Translations under genes and position numbers: made by a program
NCBI RefSeq assembly: GCF_013348785.1
Contig: NZ_CP054691.1
Coordinates: 1,798,001-1,862,000 of the forward strand
Direction: 5' to 3'
Origin: Gordonia sp. X0973
GTDB taxonomy: Bacteria > Actinomycetota > Actinomycetes > Mycobacteriales > Mycobacteriaceae
Length of the DNA: 64,000 nucleotides
The notes under the pieces: model-generated
Seen by the model: the letters and a program-made list of their open reading frames with translations, nothing else
Databases searched by the model: none
Told to the model about the DNA's origin: nothing
Part shown: positions 39,818 to 46,824 of the stretch, in pieces
Numbering within the stretch: the first letter of the stretch is position 1
Layout: every line of letters starts with the position of its first letter

Positions 39818-40007
39818 ATTGCGGTGAGGTCTGGACCGTGGCGGTAGGCGTGTACGCGACGAGGCCTCGTCCTGCGGCAACATCATGATCGACAAGCTCA
39901 CCGCGGTTCGGCGATCGAGTGTTCACGAACGTCTGGGGCGGCTCACCGCGCAAGAGGTAGTCGAGATGGAACGAGCCATGATGGCCTTCCTCGGTTTGGC
40001 ACGCTGA
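39814..40007 (+). pseudogene. MazF toxin with an out-of-frame internal deletion
   Basis: GTG 39814 opens VNCGEVWTVAVGVYATRPRP, a typical MazF N-terminus, and stops at 39886-39888 after 24 residues. In another frame, 39879-40007 encodes IMIDKLTAVRR...VHERLGRLTAQEV and EMERAMMAFLGLAR, a typical MazF C-terminus. About 45 middle codons are gone and the frame changes, so no active RNase can be made. With the antitoxin tail upstream this is a dead type II toxin-antitoxin locus. Confidence 0.75.
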
Positions 40008-40141
40008 GGCTCACGCCCAGAAGATGAGCGTTCCCAGAACTAGCCCCCAACGCGCGGAATGAGGTCTAGGGTCAGGCCCGGTGCGCCAAACAGCCACCAC
40101 TCGTCTACCTCGCAGTAAGCGTCCGAGAGGAACAATCCACC

Positions 40142-40777
40142 ATGAGGAAACTCGCGAAGAGCACCACTGCAGTCATCGTCGGCCTGTCCGCCGTCGGGCT
40201 GATCGCTTCCGGCTGTACCAAGGATGACGCCAAAGACGCGGCCAATGCGGCGTCGAATGCCGTGTCGTCGGCCGTGGCCGGCGCCGAGTCCGCAGCGGGT
40301 CAGATGACCGCGACGGCCCCCTCCGAGGTGAAGGTGCCCGGCGAGCGCGGCATGGAGGTCACGCTGAGCGGTCCGCTCGCGGCGAAGTACGCATCGGCCA
40401 CCGAGGCGCAGAAGAAGGACCTCGGCATGCCGCTTACGGGTGACCACAACGGGGAGAAGCGCGAGAGCGGCGTGGTATTCCAGCAGTTCCAGGGCGGTGT
40501 GATCATCGCCAAGAATGATGATCCGGGAACTCCGGCCTACATCGTCTGGGGCAAGATCCGCGACGCATGGAATGTCGACCGCAACGCCGAGGGCGTTCCG
40601 GCGACCGACGGGAAGAACGGTTCGGCCGGCCCGCTGGGCGTCGCGACCAGCGATGAGACCACCAACGGTGACATGAAGGAATCGACCTTCGAGCACGGCA
40701 AGATCACCTACGACACCAAGACGCATAAGGTTGCGGTGACCGTCAACGGCAAGGAAGTGGAGTCGGGCCTCAAGTAG
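40142..40777 (+). CDS. secreted lipoprotein with LGFP-like repeats
   Basis: The 211-residue precursor has a Sec signal and lipobox LIASGC (Cys near residue 25), then an Ala/Ser-rich linker and two stretches resembling LGFP repeats (LGMPLTGDHNG...FQQFQGGVIIAK and LGVATSDETTN...STFEHGKITYD). LGFP repeats occur in cell-envelope proteins of mycolic-acid bacteria and are thought to anchor or interact with the wall. A TAGGGT -10-like hexamer lies near 40062 and AGAGGA precedes the ATG. A strong hairpin follows the stop. Function is unknown. Confidence 0.8.
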   Translation: MRKLAKSTTAVIVGLSAVGLIASGCTKDDAKDAANAASNAVSSAVAGAESAAGQMTATAPSEVKVPGERGMEVTLSGPLAAKYASATEAQKKDLGMPLTGDHNGEKRESGVVFQQFQGGVIIAKNDDPGTPAYIVWGKIRDAWNVDRNAEGVPATDGKNGSAGPLGVATSDETTNGDMKESTFEHGKITYDTKTHKVAVTVNGKEVESGLK

Positions 40778-40794
40778 GCTTCGGATTTCTCCTC

Positions 40795-40829
40795 CACTGG
40801 GCGCCAGCCGATTCGGCTGGCGCCCAGTG
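40795..40829 (+). terminator. perfect 16-bp hairpin after the lipoprotein gene
   Basis: CACTGGGCGCCAGCCG pairs completely with CGGCTGGCGCCCAGTG around an ATT loop, 18 bases after the stop. There is no U-run beyond a short CATTT. Confidence 0.75.
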
Positions 40830-40896
40830 CATTTGGCCGGGTAAGTGTGTGCGTCCTTGCTGGACAATCTTCTTGCCGGCCTGATTGCATGACGTC

Positions 40897-41616
40897 ATGG
40901 CCGATTCCCCAGCAACGCATTCGGATGAGCCGCACGCCCCCGGTACCGGAGCGAAACTGAATTGGTTGCGCGCCGGTGTGCTCGGTGCGAACGACGGCAT
41001 CGTCTCGACCGCCGGCATCGTCGTCGGTGTGGCCGCCGCCACGGTGGAGCGTGCGCCGATCCTCACCGCCGGCATCGCGGGTCTCGCGGCCGGTGCGGTG
41101 TCGATGGCGCTGGGCGAGTACGTATCGGTGAGCACCCAGCGGGACACCGAGAAGGCGCTGCTGGACAAGGAACGTGGCGAGCTGCGGGACATGCCCGAAG
41201 AAGAGTTCAGCGAACTCGTCGCCATCTACGAGGCCAAGGGACTCTCGGGGGAGACCGCCCGCCAGGTCGCCGTCGAACTCACCGAACATGATGCATTCGC
41301 CGCCCATGCCGAGGCCGAGTTGGGGATCGACCCGGAGGAACTCACCAACCCCTGGCAGGCCGCCATCTCGTCCGCGGTGTCGTTCACGGTGGGCGCGCTG
41401 CTGCCGCTGTTGGCGATCGTGCTGCTCCCGGCGAACCTGCGCATACCGCTGACCTTCGTCATCGTCTGCGTGGCGCTCGCGCTGACCGGATGGATCAGCG
41501 CGGTGGTCGGCAAGGCAGACGTGCCGAAAGCGGTCCTGCGGGTAACCGCCGGCGGCGCGATCGCCATGGCCGTCACCTACGGCATCGGTTTGCTCGTGGG
41601 GCACGCCGTCGGTTGA
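40897..41616 (+). CDS. VIT1/CCC1-family iron/manganese transporter
   Basis: The 239-residue membrane protein has the VIT layout: an N-terminal pair of helices with GANDGIVSTAGIVVGVAAA (about 31-49), MALGEYVSVSTQRD (about 74-87, the metal-transfer segment), a charged cytoplasmic stretch (about 90-155, Glu-rich) and three C-terminal helices. ATG 40897 is used; a TTG 12 bases upstream is possible. In plants and yeast the family loads iron or manganese into vacuoles; in bacteria it is thought to export or buffer the metals. Confidence 0.87.
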   Translation: MADSPATHSDEPHAPGTGAKLNWLRAGVLGANDGIVSTAGIVVGVAAATVERAPILTAGIAGLAAGAVSMALGEYVSVSTQRDTEKALLDKERGELRDMPEEEFSELVAIYEAKGLSGETARQVAVELTEHDAFAAHAEAELGIDPEELTNPWQAAISSAVSFTVGALLPLLAIVLLPANLRIPLTFVIVCVALALTGWISAVVGKADVPKAVLRVTAGGAIAMAVTYGIGLLVGHAVG

Positions 41617-41623
41617 CGAGGGG

Positions 41624-41641
41624 CGATCCGATGTCGGATCG
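41624..41641 (+). terminator. short hairpin after the VIT1-family gene
   Basis: CGATCCGA/TCGGATCG, an 8-bp perfect stem just after the stop, with no U-run. Confidence 0.45.
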
Positions 41642-41700
41642 GTGGCCGGGGAGCGGCCTGCCGGTCGATGCCACCGGGTGAGTATCCCAAGCTAGAGTTT

Positions 41701-41728
41701 AGTTGACATAATGTATCTTATCGGCACT
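41701..41728 (-). other. dif-like (XerC/XerD-type) 28-bp sequence
   Basis: Read on the minus strand, the site aligns with E. coli dif at 20 of 28 positions, including the XerD half TTATGTCAACT (dif TTATGTTAAAT) and the CGATAA-like XerC half. On the plus strand the same bases contain TTGACA, so part of the likeness could be a promoter. The surrounding DNA is lower in GC. Confidence 0.4.
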
Positions 41729-41733
41729 ATGGT
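41703..41733 (+). promoter_or_regulatory. promoter for a candidate small RNA
   Basis: TTGACA (41703-41708) and TATGGT (41728-41733), separated by 19 bp, would start RNA near 41740. It overlaps the dif-like sequence. Confidence 0.4.
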
Positions 41734-41739
41734 TGGGCG

Positions 41740-41848
41740 CGCCCACTAGGAGGTCAACCCGGTCCATGGGTTGCCGTCCTGTCCGATCCAGGACTTGTTG
41801 ACAGTATTCCGCGACTGCCTGACAGTCAGCCGACTGTCGCAGTCTTTT
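41740..41848 (+). ncRNA. candidate structured small RNA, about 110 nt
   Basis: Between a plausible promoter and a Rho-independent terminator lie two more hairpins: CAACCC/GGGTTG (41755-41773) and GTCCTG/CAGGAC (41776-41794). The terminator (41813-41848) is GACTGC-CT-GACAGTC, loop AGCC, GACTGTC-GCAGTC, then TTTT. An AGGAGG sequence lies near 41748. No convincing coding frame covers it, and I could not match it to a known actinobacterial sRNA such as 6C or Ms1. Confidence 0.45.
41813..41848 (+). terminator. intrinsic terminator with U-run
   Basis: A 13-bp stem (with a 2-nt bulge), AGCC loop and TTTT tail. It is the only hairpin I noticed in the window with a good U-run. Confidence 0.7.
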
Positions 41849-41862
41849 CGCGATCACTAATG

Positions 41863-41880
41863 GCGTCACGTCCGTGACGC
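41863..41880. repeat. GTCAC/GTGAC palindrome, variant copy
   Basis: GCGTCAC-GTCC-GTGACGC, perfect 7-bp arms; a divergent relative of the two palindromes at 41992 and 42383. Confidence 0.4.
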
Positions 41881-42090
41881 GGCTGTCGGCTTGTTCGCGC
41901 CAGTTGCTGGCGCCGGCCACGGTGGCGCCGGGCTATTCGACGCTCGTTCCGCCGCTTCCCATCACTCCTAGACTCCCTGTCGGCTCGCTCTATTACGTCA
42001 CTGTGACGCAATGAGCGCCTTGGAGCCCCGCACCACCGAACGCCTCGCGCAGCACTGAGCGCCCCGTCAGGCGTCGTCACGGATCGCGCC
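41881..42090. other. non-coding stretch of the lower-GC island
   Basis: Apart from the palindrome at 41992-42012, nothing recognisable was found here. Short open frames on both strands lack start signals and family features. Confidence 0.4.
41992..42012. repeat. extragenic palindrome, copy 2
   Basis: ATTACGTCAC-T-GTGACGCAAT, 9 of 10 arm positions pairing, on the 3' side of the KTSC gene. It shares the core ATTACGTCACTGTG with the copy at 42383-42409. Confidence 0.55.
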
Positions 42091-42300
42091 TCACAGTCGG
42101 GAGTACCTGTACGCGTTGCGAATGTTCTGAGTGAAGTACCGCCCCACGCTGCTCGCTCCTACCAACTCTTGATACGCGGCGGCCGGAACATCGAAGTACT
42201 GATACAAAGATCCGTTTTTGAACTCGACTTCAAGGGTCATGCTTTGCTCGTCGTACCCAACAGAGTTGAGGTTCGTGCTCGAAACAGCGATTCGCTCCAC
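42091..42300 (-). CDS. KTSC-domain small protein
   Basis: A 69-residue protein: RIAVSSTNLNSVGYDEQS, then LEVEFKNGSLYQYFDVP and a final GRYFTQNIRNAYRYSRL. This is the whole KTSC domain pattern (SS-x-x-SVGYD, F-x-x-G-x-x-Y-Y/F, Y-F-x-x-x-I-R-x-x-Y). The domain's role is unknown; it is common on plasmids and phages. GTG 42300 is preceded by a GGAAAGGGAAGGG purine tract. The coding sequence is visibly poorer in GC than its neighbours, which suggests acquisition. Related palindromes flank it. Confidence 0.82.
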   Translation of the reverse strand: MERIAVSSTNLNSVGYDEQSMTLEVEFKNGSLYQYFDVPAAAYQELVGASSVGRYFTQNIRNAYRYSRL

Positions 42301-42382
42301 AGGACCCTTCCCTTTCCTTGGCTATCAGGATAGGTAGGGCAAAGGAAACGCCGAAAGCATCGGGAACCTCAGCAGCCACAAG

Positions 42383-42409
42383 GCCATTACGTCACTGTGG
42401 CGTAATGGC
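42383..42409. repeat. extragenic palindrome, copy 3
   Basis: GCCATTACGTCAC-T-GTGGCGTAATGGC, 12 of 13 arm positions pairing, on the 5' side of the KTSC gene and just past the end of the DyP peroxidase gene. Confidence 0.6.
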
Positions 42410-42418
42410 GATCAGGGC

Positions 42419-43627
42419 TCACTCGAGCAGTCCTTGGCCGAGGAACTGCCCCTGCGCGATTCCGGGCGGGATGGCGAAGACGGCCGAGCCGATCGGAGTC
42501 GTCCAGGTGTTGAGCGCGTCTGCCTGCGCCAACCGTTGCTGTACCGGCAGGAACTGTGCGTCTATGTCGCGCTGATAGGCGACGAAGATCAAGCCAGCAT
42601 CGGTAGTCGTCCCGGGCCCCGGCGGATCGTCGTAGTTGTACGAGCGCCGCAGGAACCGTTCCGACGGGTTGCGGTGATGGGCGCGGGCGATGTGGGCGTT
42701 GGGCGGGATGACCGTGATCCCTTCGGACGTTCGCGTGAAGTCCGGATCGTCGTGCTCATCGGTGCCGGTAAGGGGCGCACCAGTGTCCTGACGCCGTCCC
42801 ATCACCAAGTCGCGCTCGCCGTCGTCGACCTTGTCCCACGTGTCCAACGACATCCGGATGCGCCGGAGCGCCATCGTCGTCCCGCCGACGAACCATGGCA
42901 GCGACGGATCGTCGGCCCAGACTACCGAGTCGAGATCCATACCAGCTTGCGGGTTGACGGTGCCGTCGCGCTGGCCCATGAGGTTGCGCATCGTCGTTCC
43001 CGACGGATGTGTCCCGACAGCGCTGCGGAAGCCTTGCTGGGTCCACCGGACCGTGGCGATGGTCCGCACATTCTTGAGTAGGACGCGAACCGCATGCGCG
43101 AGGCTCACCGGATCGTCGGAGGCGACGTGCAGCAGCAGGTCACCTCCGCTCCAGCGGTCTTCCAACCGGTCGATGGAAAATCCGGGAAGCGGCCGCACCG
43201 ACAATGGCCGTCGACGTGCCCGATCGACCCGGTCGAAAAAGGTCGGGCCAAAGCCGACGGTCACGGTCAGTCGGGCCGGTGAGGCGGCCAAGTCGGGTTC
43301 GGTGTCGGCCAACGCCGCCCGACCCCCGGTCAGTCGTGCCGCGTCGGCCGTCCAGAGCTTGAGCAGGGAACGGGCCTCGTCGGCACCGCTCCCCTGCCGC
43401 AGGTCCAACGCGATGAACCTCGCGTGGGCCTGCGGCTCCGTCTCGATTCCGGCTTGGTGCGGGCCGAAGAACGGCTCGGTGTCGCCACCGGTGATCGCGG
43501 CGGATCGCGCCGTGTCTACCGCGCCGACCACCGCCGCCCCGATGCCGGTCGCGCCGACCACGGCTGCTCCGCCCGCGAGAAGTCGCCGCCGGCTGAGCCT
43601 CAGCCTGGCGGTATTCGGATCCGTCAT
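42419..43627 (-). CDS. Tat-exported DyP-type haem peroxidase
   Basis: The 402-residue precursor has a Tat signal (SRRRLLAGG at about 12-20, then a hydrophobic run). The DyP domain shows GQRDG (218-222, the GXXDG motif with the catalytic Asp) and a likely proximal haem His at 312 in PPNAHIARAHHRNP. It therefore acts outside the cytoplasm, with peroxide and a dye or haem substrate (EfeB/DtpA-like). ATG 43627 is one base after the stop of the PCuAC gene, so translation is coupled. Position after a copper chaperone recalls the Streptomyces DtpA locus. Confidence 0.88.
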   Translation of the reverse strand: MTDPNTARLRLSRRRLLAGGAAVVGATGIGAAVVGAVDTARSAAITGGDTEPFFGPHQAGIETEPQAHARFIALDLRQGSGADEARSLLKLWTADAARLTGGRAALADTEPDLAASPARLTVTVGFGPTFFDRVDRARRRPLSVRPLPGFSIDRLEDRWSGGDLLLHVASDDPVSLAHAVRVLLKNVRTIATVRWTQQGFRSAVGTHPSGTTMRNLMGQRDGTVNPQAGMDLDSVVWADDPSLPWFVGGTTMALRRIRMSLDTWDKVDDGERDLVMGRRQDTGAPLTGTDEHDDPDFTRTSEGITVIPPNAHIARAHHRNPSERFLRRSYNYDDPPGPGTTTDAGLIFVAYQRDIDAQFLPVQQRLAQADALNTWTTPIGSAVFAIPPGIAQGQFLGQGLLE

Positions 43628-43628
43628 C

Positions 43629-44153
43629 TCAGCGGTGGTAGTTCTCGTCGGCCCCCGGGAAATCGCGGACCTGTGCGGTGAACGTGGTTTTCGATCCATC
43701 GGACAGCTTGAGCTGGATCTTCACATCCTTACCGGGTGTTATCGCGTTCACCAGATTGAAGAGCATCAGGTGGTCGCCGCCCGGCTTGAGGGTGACCGAT
43801 CCGTGGGCGGGGATGACCAGACCGTCCTTCTTCTGCTGCATCATCGACTCGCCGGACTGACTCGTGACGACCTCGTGGATCTCCATCCGCATGGCGGCCG
43901 GCGACTCGGCGCTCACGATGTGGGCCGACGAGCCACCGTCATTGGCGATCGTCGCAAACGCCGCCGTCATCCCCGAGGGCGCGGCCTTGACCCACGGATC
44001 GGTGATGTGGAGGTCACTGGCCGGAGCAGTCTTGTCGGAGGAACCGCAGCCGGCCAGCAGCGCCGCGGCGGTGACGCTGGTGATGACGGCGGCGACGAGA
44101 CGACCGGGACGACGGCCGGCTGAAATGGGTTGCGCTACTGAGGTGGTGGACAT
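43629..44153 (-). CDS. PCu(A)C copper chaperone lipoprotein
   Basis: The 174-residue precursor has a lipobox LLAGC (Cys36) and a PCuAC domain (about 48-165). Copper-binding residues fit the H-X10-M-X(~21-23)-H-X-M pattern: His93, Met104, His128 and Met130. Such proteins hold Cu(I) at the outer face of the membrane and deliver it to oxidases. It is followed by the DyP gene with one base between stop and start, and preceded by a haem-b membrane protein gene. Confidence 0.87.
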   Translation of the reverse strand: MSTTSVAQPISAGRRPGRLVAAVITSVTAAALLAGCGSSDKTAPASDLHITDPWVKAAPSGMTAAFATIANDGGSSAHIVSAESPAAMRMEIHEVVTSQSGESMMQQKKDGLVIPAHGSVTLKPGGDHLMLFNLVNAITPGKDVKIQLKLSDGSKTTFTAQVRDFPGADENYHR

Positions 44154-44171
44154 GGTTGATTCTCCTTGTAG

Positions 44172-45080
44172 TCAGTTGTTGCTGTGGGCGATGATGCCGG
44201 CGTTCCCGGTGGTGACGATTGCGACCACCACGACGGCGACTGCGACGACGCACGCCACCGTCGCCCAGCGGATCGGAGCCTGGGCATCGGTCGGCGCGCC
44301 GACCTCGGTCCGAGAGCGGCGCAGTGGACGGGCCACCCGGTAGGCGAGCAGCGCGAGGACCGGCAACTGCGCCAGCCACAGCGTCGGGCGCACCCAACCG
44401 TTCTCCGACACATCCGCGCCGACGAGCAGTGTGTGCCAGAGCGAGAGGATGTAGACGAGCAGCGAGAACCGATGCAGGTATCGCCAGGTCGACGGCCCGA
44501 TCCAGCGGCGCAGATAGTAGGTCGGCCCCAACAGCACGGAGAGGTAGAGGGCGACGATGCCGACGGAATAGCCCCACGGGGCCCACACCTGCTTGCCGGG
44601 TACGAAGACCGAGAGCCATGTGTCCCCCATCGCGTCGTAGACGGTCATCACCGCGTGCACGACCACCAGTGCGAGGACGAGCAACGAGACCTGACGGTGG
44701 AAACGGTCGATTTGCGCCCGCGTCAGCGGGAGCCAACCGATCGGTTTCCCCGAGTCGAGCAGTCCCAGCATGACGCTGATCCAGGACCAGATCAACGCGG
44801 CGACGCCGGTGGCCATGATGATCGGGACCGCCCAGTAGACATCCATGTCGTGCATGGGCATCCAAGGCATCCCCTTCGCCTCGGCGCTGCGTCCCTGGGA
44901 CTGCAGGTGATAGTCCCAGAAGTAGAACGGGAGGACCGTCGCCGATCCCAAGAGTGCGACGAGGGCGGCCGACCCCGCCGTGGTGCGACGTCGACGACGG
45001 TGGGGTGTGGCTGAGGTGGGCGGCGGTGCCGTTGATTCCGCCGACACCACGGAGGTGGGCGGCGCAGTTGATGTGGACAT
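44172..45080 (-). CDS. ferric-reductase-like haem-b transmembrane protein
   Basis: The 302 residues have a Pro/Thr/Ser-rich N-terminal tail and about seven hydrophobic segments. His residues suited to bind haem occur in HRQVSLLVLALVVVHAVM and LHRFSLLVYILSLWHTLL (His pairs spaced by one helix), the pattern of the ferric-reductase-like/YedZ transmembrane domain. No FAD or NADH domain is attached, so it needs a partner. It leads the PCuAC and DyP genes, spaced by 18 bases, and may feed electrons to or across the membrane. Confidence 0.78.
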   Translation of the reverse strand: MSTSTAPPTSVVSAESTAPPPTSATPHRRRRRTTAGSAALVALLGSATVLPFYFWDYHLQSQGRSAEAKGMPWMPMHDMDVYWAVPIIMATGVAALIWSWISVMLGLLDSGKPIGWLPLTRAQIDRFHRQVSLLVLALVVVHAVMTVYDAMGDTWLSVFVPGKQVWAPWGYSVGIVALYLSVLLGPTYYLRRWIGPSTWRYLHRFSLLVYILSLWHTLLVGADVSENGWVRPTLWLAQLPVLALLAYRVARPLRRSRTEVGAPTDAQAPIRWATVACVVAVAVVVVAIVTTGNAGIIAHSNN

Positions 45081-45184
45081 GACGGATTCGCTTTCGGAGG
45101 TGGCGCGCGATGCGCTCGAATACCCGCCGTCCGTTGGTGGACGCGGGTGAGGTGAACGGGGTGTTCGCCGACCGGCGCGTGACG

Positions 45185-45706
45185 CTAGGCCGCGGCGACG
45201 ACGAGCGGCGGACCGCGTCCCGGCGGTCGGCCGGTGAGCAGGAACTCGCGAAGAGCGGTTGTGCCGTGGAAGACCGGCACCCGGCGTGCCCCGGGCTCGG
45301 GGGGAAGGGCGAGTACGCGGTCGACCCACCGGCGCATCGAGGAGACGACCAGGGCCACGAGGCGCTCGGCGGACCACAAGCCCAATCCGACGGCCACGGC
45401 GGTCACGGTGTGCGCCATCACCATCGGCAGTGTCAGTGCCGAGATTTGGCAGTGCGGCGTCATACCGGTGAGCAGCAGGTGCGCGATCAACTGGCCCAGC
45501 CACAGCTGCGCGACGAGGACCGGGAGTCGTCCGGTCCGGTGCGCGGCGAACAAGCCGATCGTCGCACCGAAACATACGAGGAGCACCAGCGACGCGGACG
45601 AGGGCAACTCGCCGCCGCCGGTGCTGTGCGCCGCGACGGCGGCACCGGCACACACCAATCCGACGACTGCTCCGCGCAGGCGCGCCATCGGGCTGGACAA
45701 GTCCAT
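45185..45706 (-). CDS. conserved membrane protein upstream of the PCuAC/DyP genes
   Basis: A 173-residue protein with about four hydrophobic segments (about 10-26, 36-55, 62-82, 90-120) and a basic tail. A HSTGGGELPSS loop and a HCQISALTLPMVMAHTVTA segment with His/Met/Cys could contact metal, but no family was recognised with certainty. It is 104 bases upstream of the haem-b protein gene on the same strand and divergent from the PNPOx-family gene. Confidence 0.65.
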   Translation of the reverse strand: MDLSSPMARLRGAVVGLVCAGAAVAAHSTGGGELPSSASLVLLVCFGATIGLFAAHRTGRLPVLVAQLWLGQLIAHLLLTGMTPHCQISALTLPMVMAHTVTAVAVGLGLWSAERLVALVVSSMRRWVDRVLALPPEPGARRVPVFHGTTALREFLLTGRPPGRGPPLVVAAA

Positions 45707-45808
45707 TGTTAGAGGATAGCCCCGCGGATCGCCGGTGCCCGGGTTCCTCTGGACGGAGGGCAGAAGGACCTACCCCGGGGGCACCTGTTGATTTTAGAGT
45801 GAACGCAC

Positions 45809-45814
45809 TAATAT
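45809..45814 (+). promoter_or_regulatory. -10 element (TAATAT) of a leaderless PNPOx-family gene
   Basis: TAATAT ends 7 bases before GTG 45822; TTGATT lies 15 bases further upstream. Confidence 0.55.
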
Positions 45815-45821
45815 CTAGTGG

Positions 45822-46370
45822 GTGATGCTCGAACCCGTGGTCCGGTCGTATGGCGCCGCGATGCTGCGAGCGGTAGCGATCCGCCGGCACCGAGACGACG
45901 CCGCACGATGCTTGAAATCGGCTCGGTCCATCATGCGGTCGACGACCTACTGCAATCTCGTCACCACCGGGCCGGCAGGTCCGACAGCCCGATTGGTGCA
46001 GCCGTTCCCCGCCGACGACGAACTCGTCGTCCATCTCGGCACCGACCCGACGAGTCGCAAGGCACGGCAGATCAGGGCCGACGACAACGTGCTCCTGGTC
46101 TATCAGCGCGACCGCGACCGGGCCTGTGTCGTCGCCTACTGTCGGGCCCGGATTCAGGAGGACCCGGCAACGGCCCGTCGGTACTTCATGCCGAGCTGGC
46201 GTGCCTTCTGGCCGGACGGCCCCGGTGACGACTTCGTGGTCATCCGGTGCGAGCCGTACGCACTGGAGATCTGGGATGCACGGCGCGGGATCACACCGCC
46301 GCCCTTCGGTCGCCGCTGCGCCCGGCTCGAGTACCGCGACGACGGCGTGTGGGAACTCGACGATGTCTGA
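45822..46370 (+). CDS. pyridoxamine-5'-phosphate-oxidase-like (split-barrel) protein
   Basis: A 182-residue protein with the FMN-binding split-barrel layout: MRSTTYCNLVTTG..., then VHLGTDPTSRKARQIRADDNVLLVYQ. F420- or FMN-binding is possible; the family also includes general-stress and haem-binding proteins. GTG 45822 immediately follows a TANNNT -10 spacing; ATG 45825 is the next codon. The end overlaps the next gene by 8 bases. Confidence 0.8.
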   Translation: MMLEPVVRSYGAAMLRAVAIRRHRDDAARCLKSARSIMRSTTYCNLVTTGPAGPTARLVQPFPADDELVVHLGTDPTSRKARQIRADDNVLLVYQRDRDRACVVAYCRARIQEDPATARRYFMPSWRAFWPDGPGDDFVVIRCEPYALEIWDARRGITPPPFGRRCARLEYRDDGVWELDDV

Positions 46371-46824
46371 AGCCTTCGTCGACAAATTCATCGACTTCTG
46401 GACGGCGCCGTCGCCCGAACGACTCGGTGAGATCCTTCATCCCGACGTGGTGCTCACGCAACCGCTCGCCGCGCCCATGTACGGGTTGCCGGCAGCCGAG
46501 GAAGAGTTCCGCCGCATCTGGAAATGGCTGCCCGACCTACGGGCCGACGTCGACCGCTGGTCCGGCGACGACACCCTCGTGTTCATCGAATTCCGGTTGC
46601 ACGCACACGTGGACCACCGGCGCATCGAATGGCCGAACGTCGACCGGTTCATCCTGCGCGGGGAGAAGGCGATCGCCCGCATGAACTACTTCGATCCGCT
46701 GGCGGTACTGCGCGACCTCCCGCTGCGCCCCGGCCTGTGGCGACGCTGGTGGAGTTCGGGTGCGGCACGACCGTGGCGGTCGGGCCATCGGATGGCCCAC
46801 TACCGGCCCGACGCCGGCTCCTAG
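46363..46824 (+). CDS. NTF2-like (SnoaL-type) protein
   Basis: The 153 residues have the cone-shaped NTF2 pattern: a helical start (VDKFIDFWTAPSPERLGEILHPDVVLTQPL), then alternating strands with VFIEFRLHAHVDHRRIEW and a FYDPLA-like NYFDPLAVL. It binds small ligands or catalyses isomerisation in relatives; no catalytic residue can be named. It overlaps the PNPOx-like gene by 8 bases and shares a CTAG with the convergent irtB stop. Confidence 0.75.
   Translation: MSEAFVDKFIDFWTAPSPERLGEILHPDVVLTQPLAAPMYGLPAAEEEFRRIWKWLPDLRADVDRWSGDDTLVFIEFRLHAHVDHRRIEWPNVDRFILRGEKAIARMNYFDPLAVLRDLPLRPGLWRRWWSSGAARPWRSGHRMAHYRPDAGS

Noticed and set aside
41699..41920. 73-codon open frame on the minus strand across the sRNA/dif-like region
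   Set aside because: No family features, no ribosome binding site, and it runs through the terminator hairpin and dif-like site; judged spurious.
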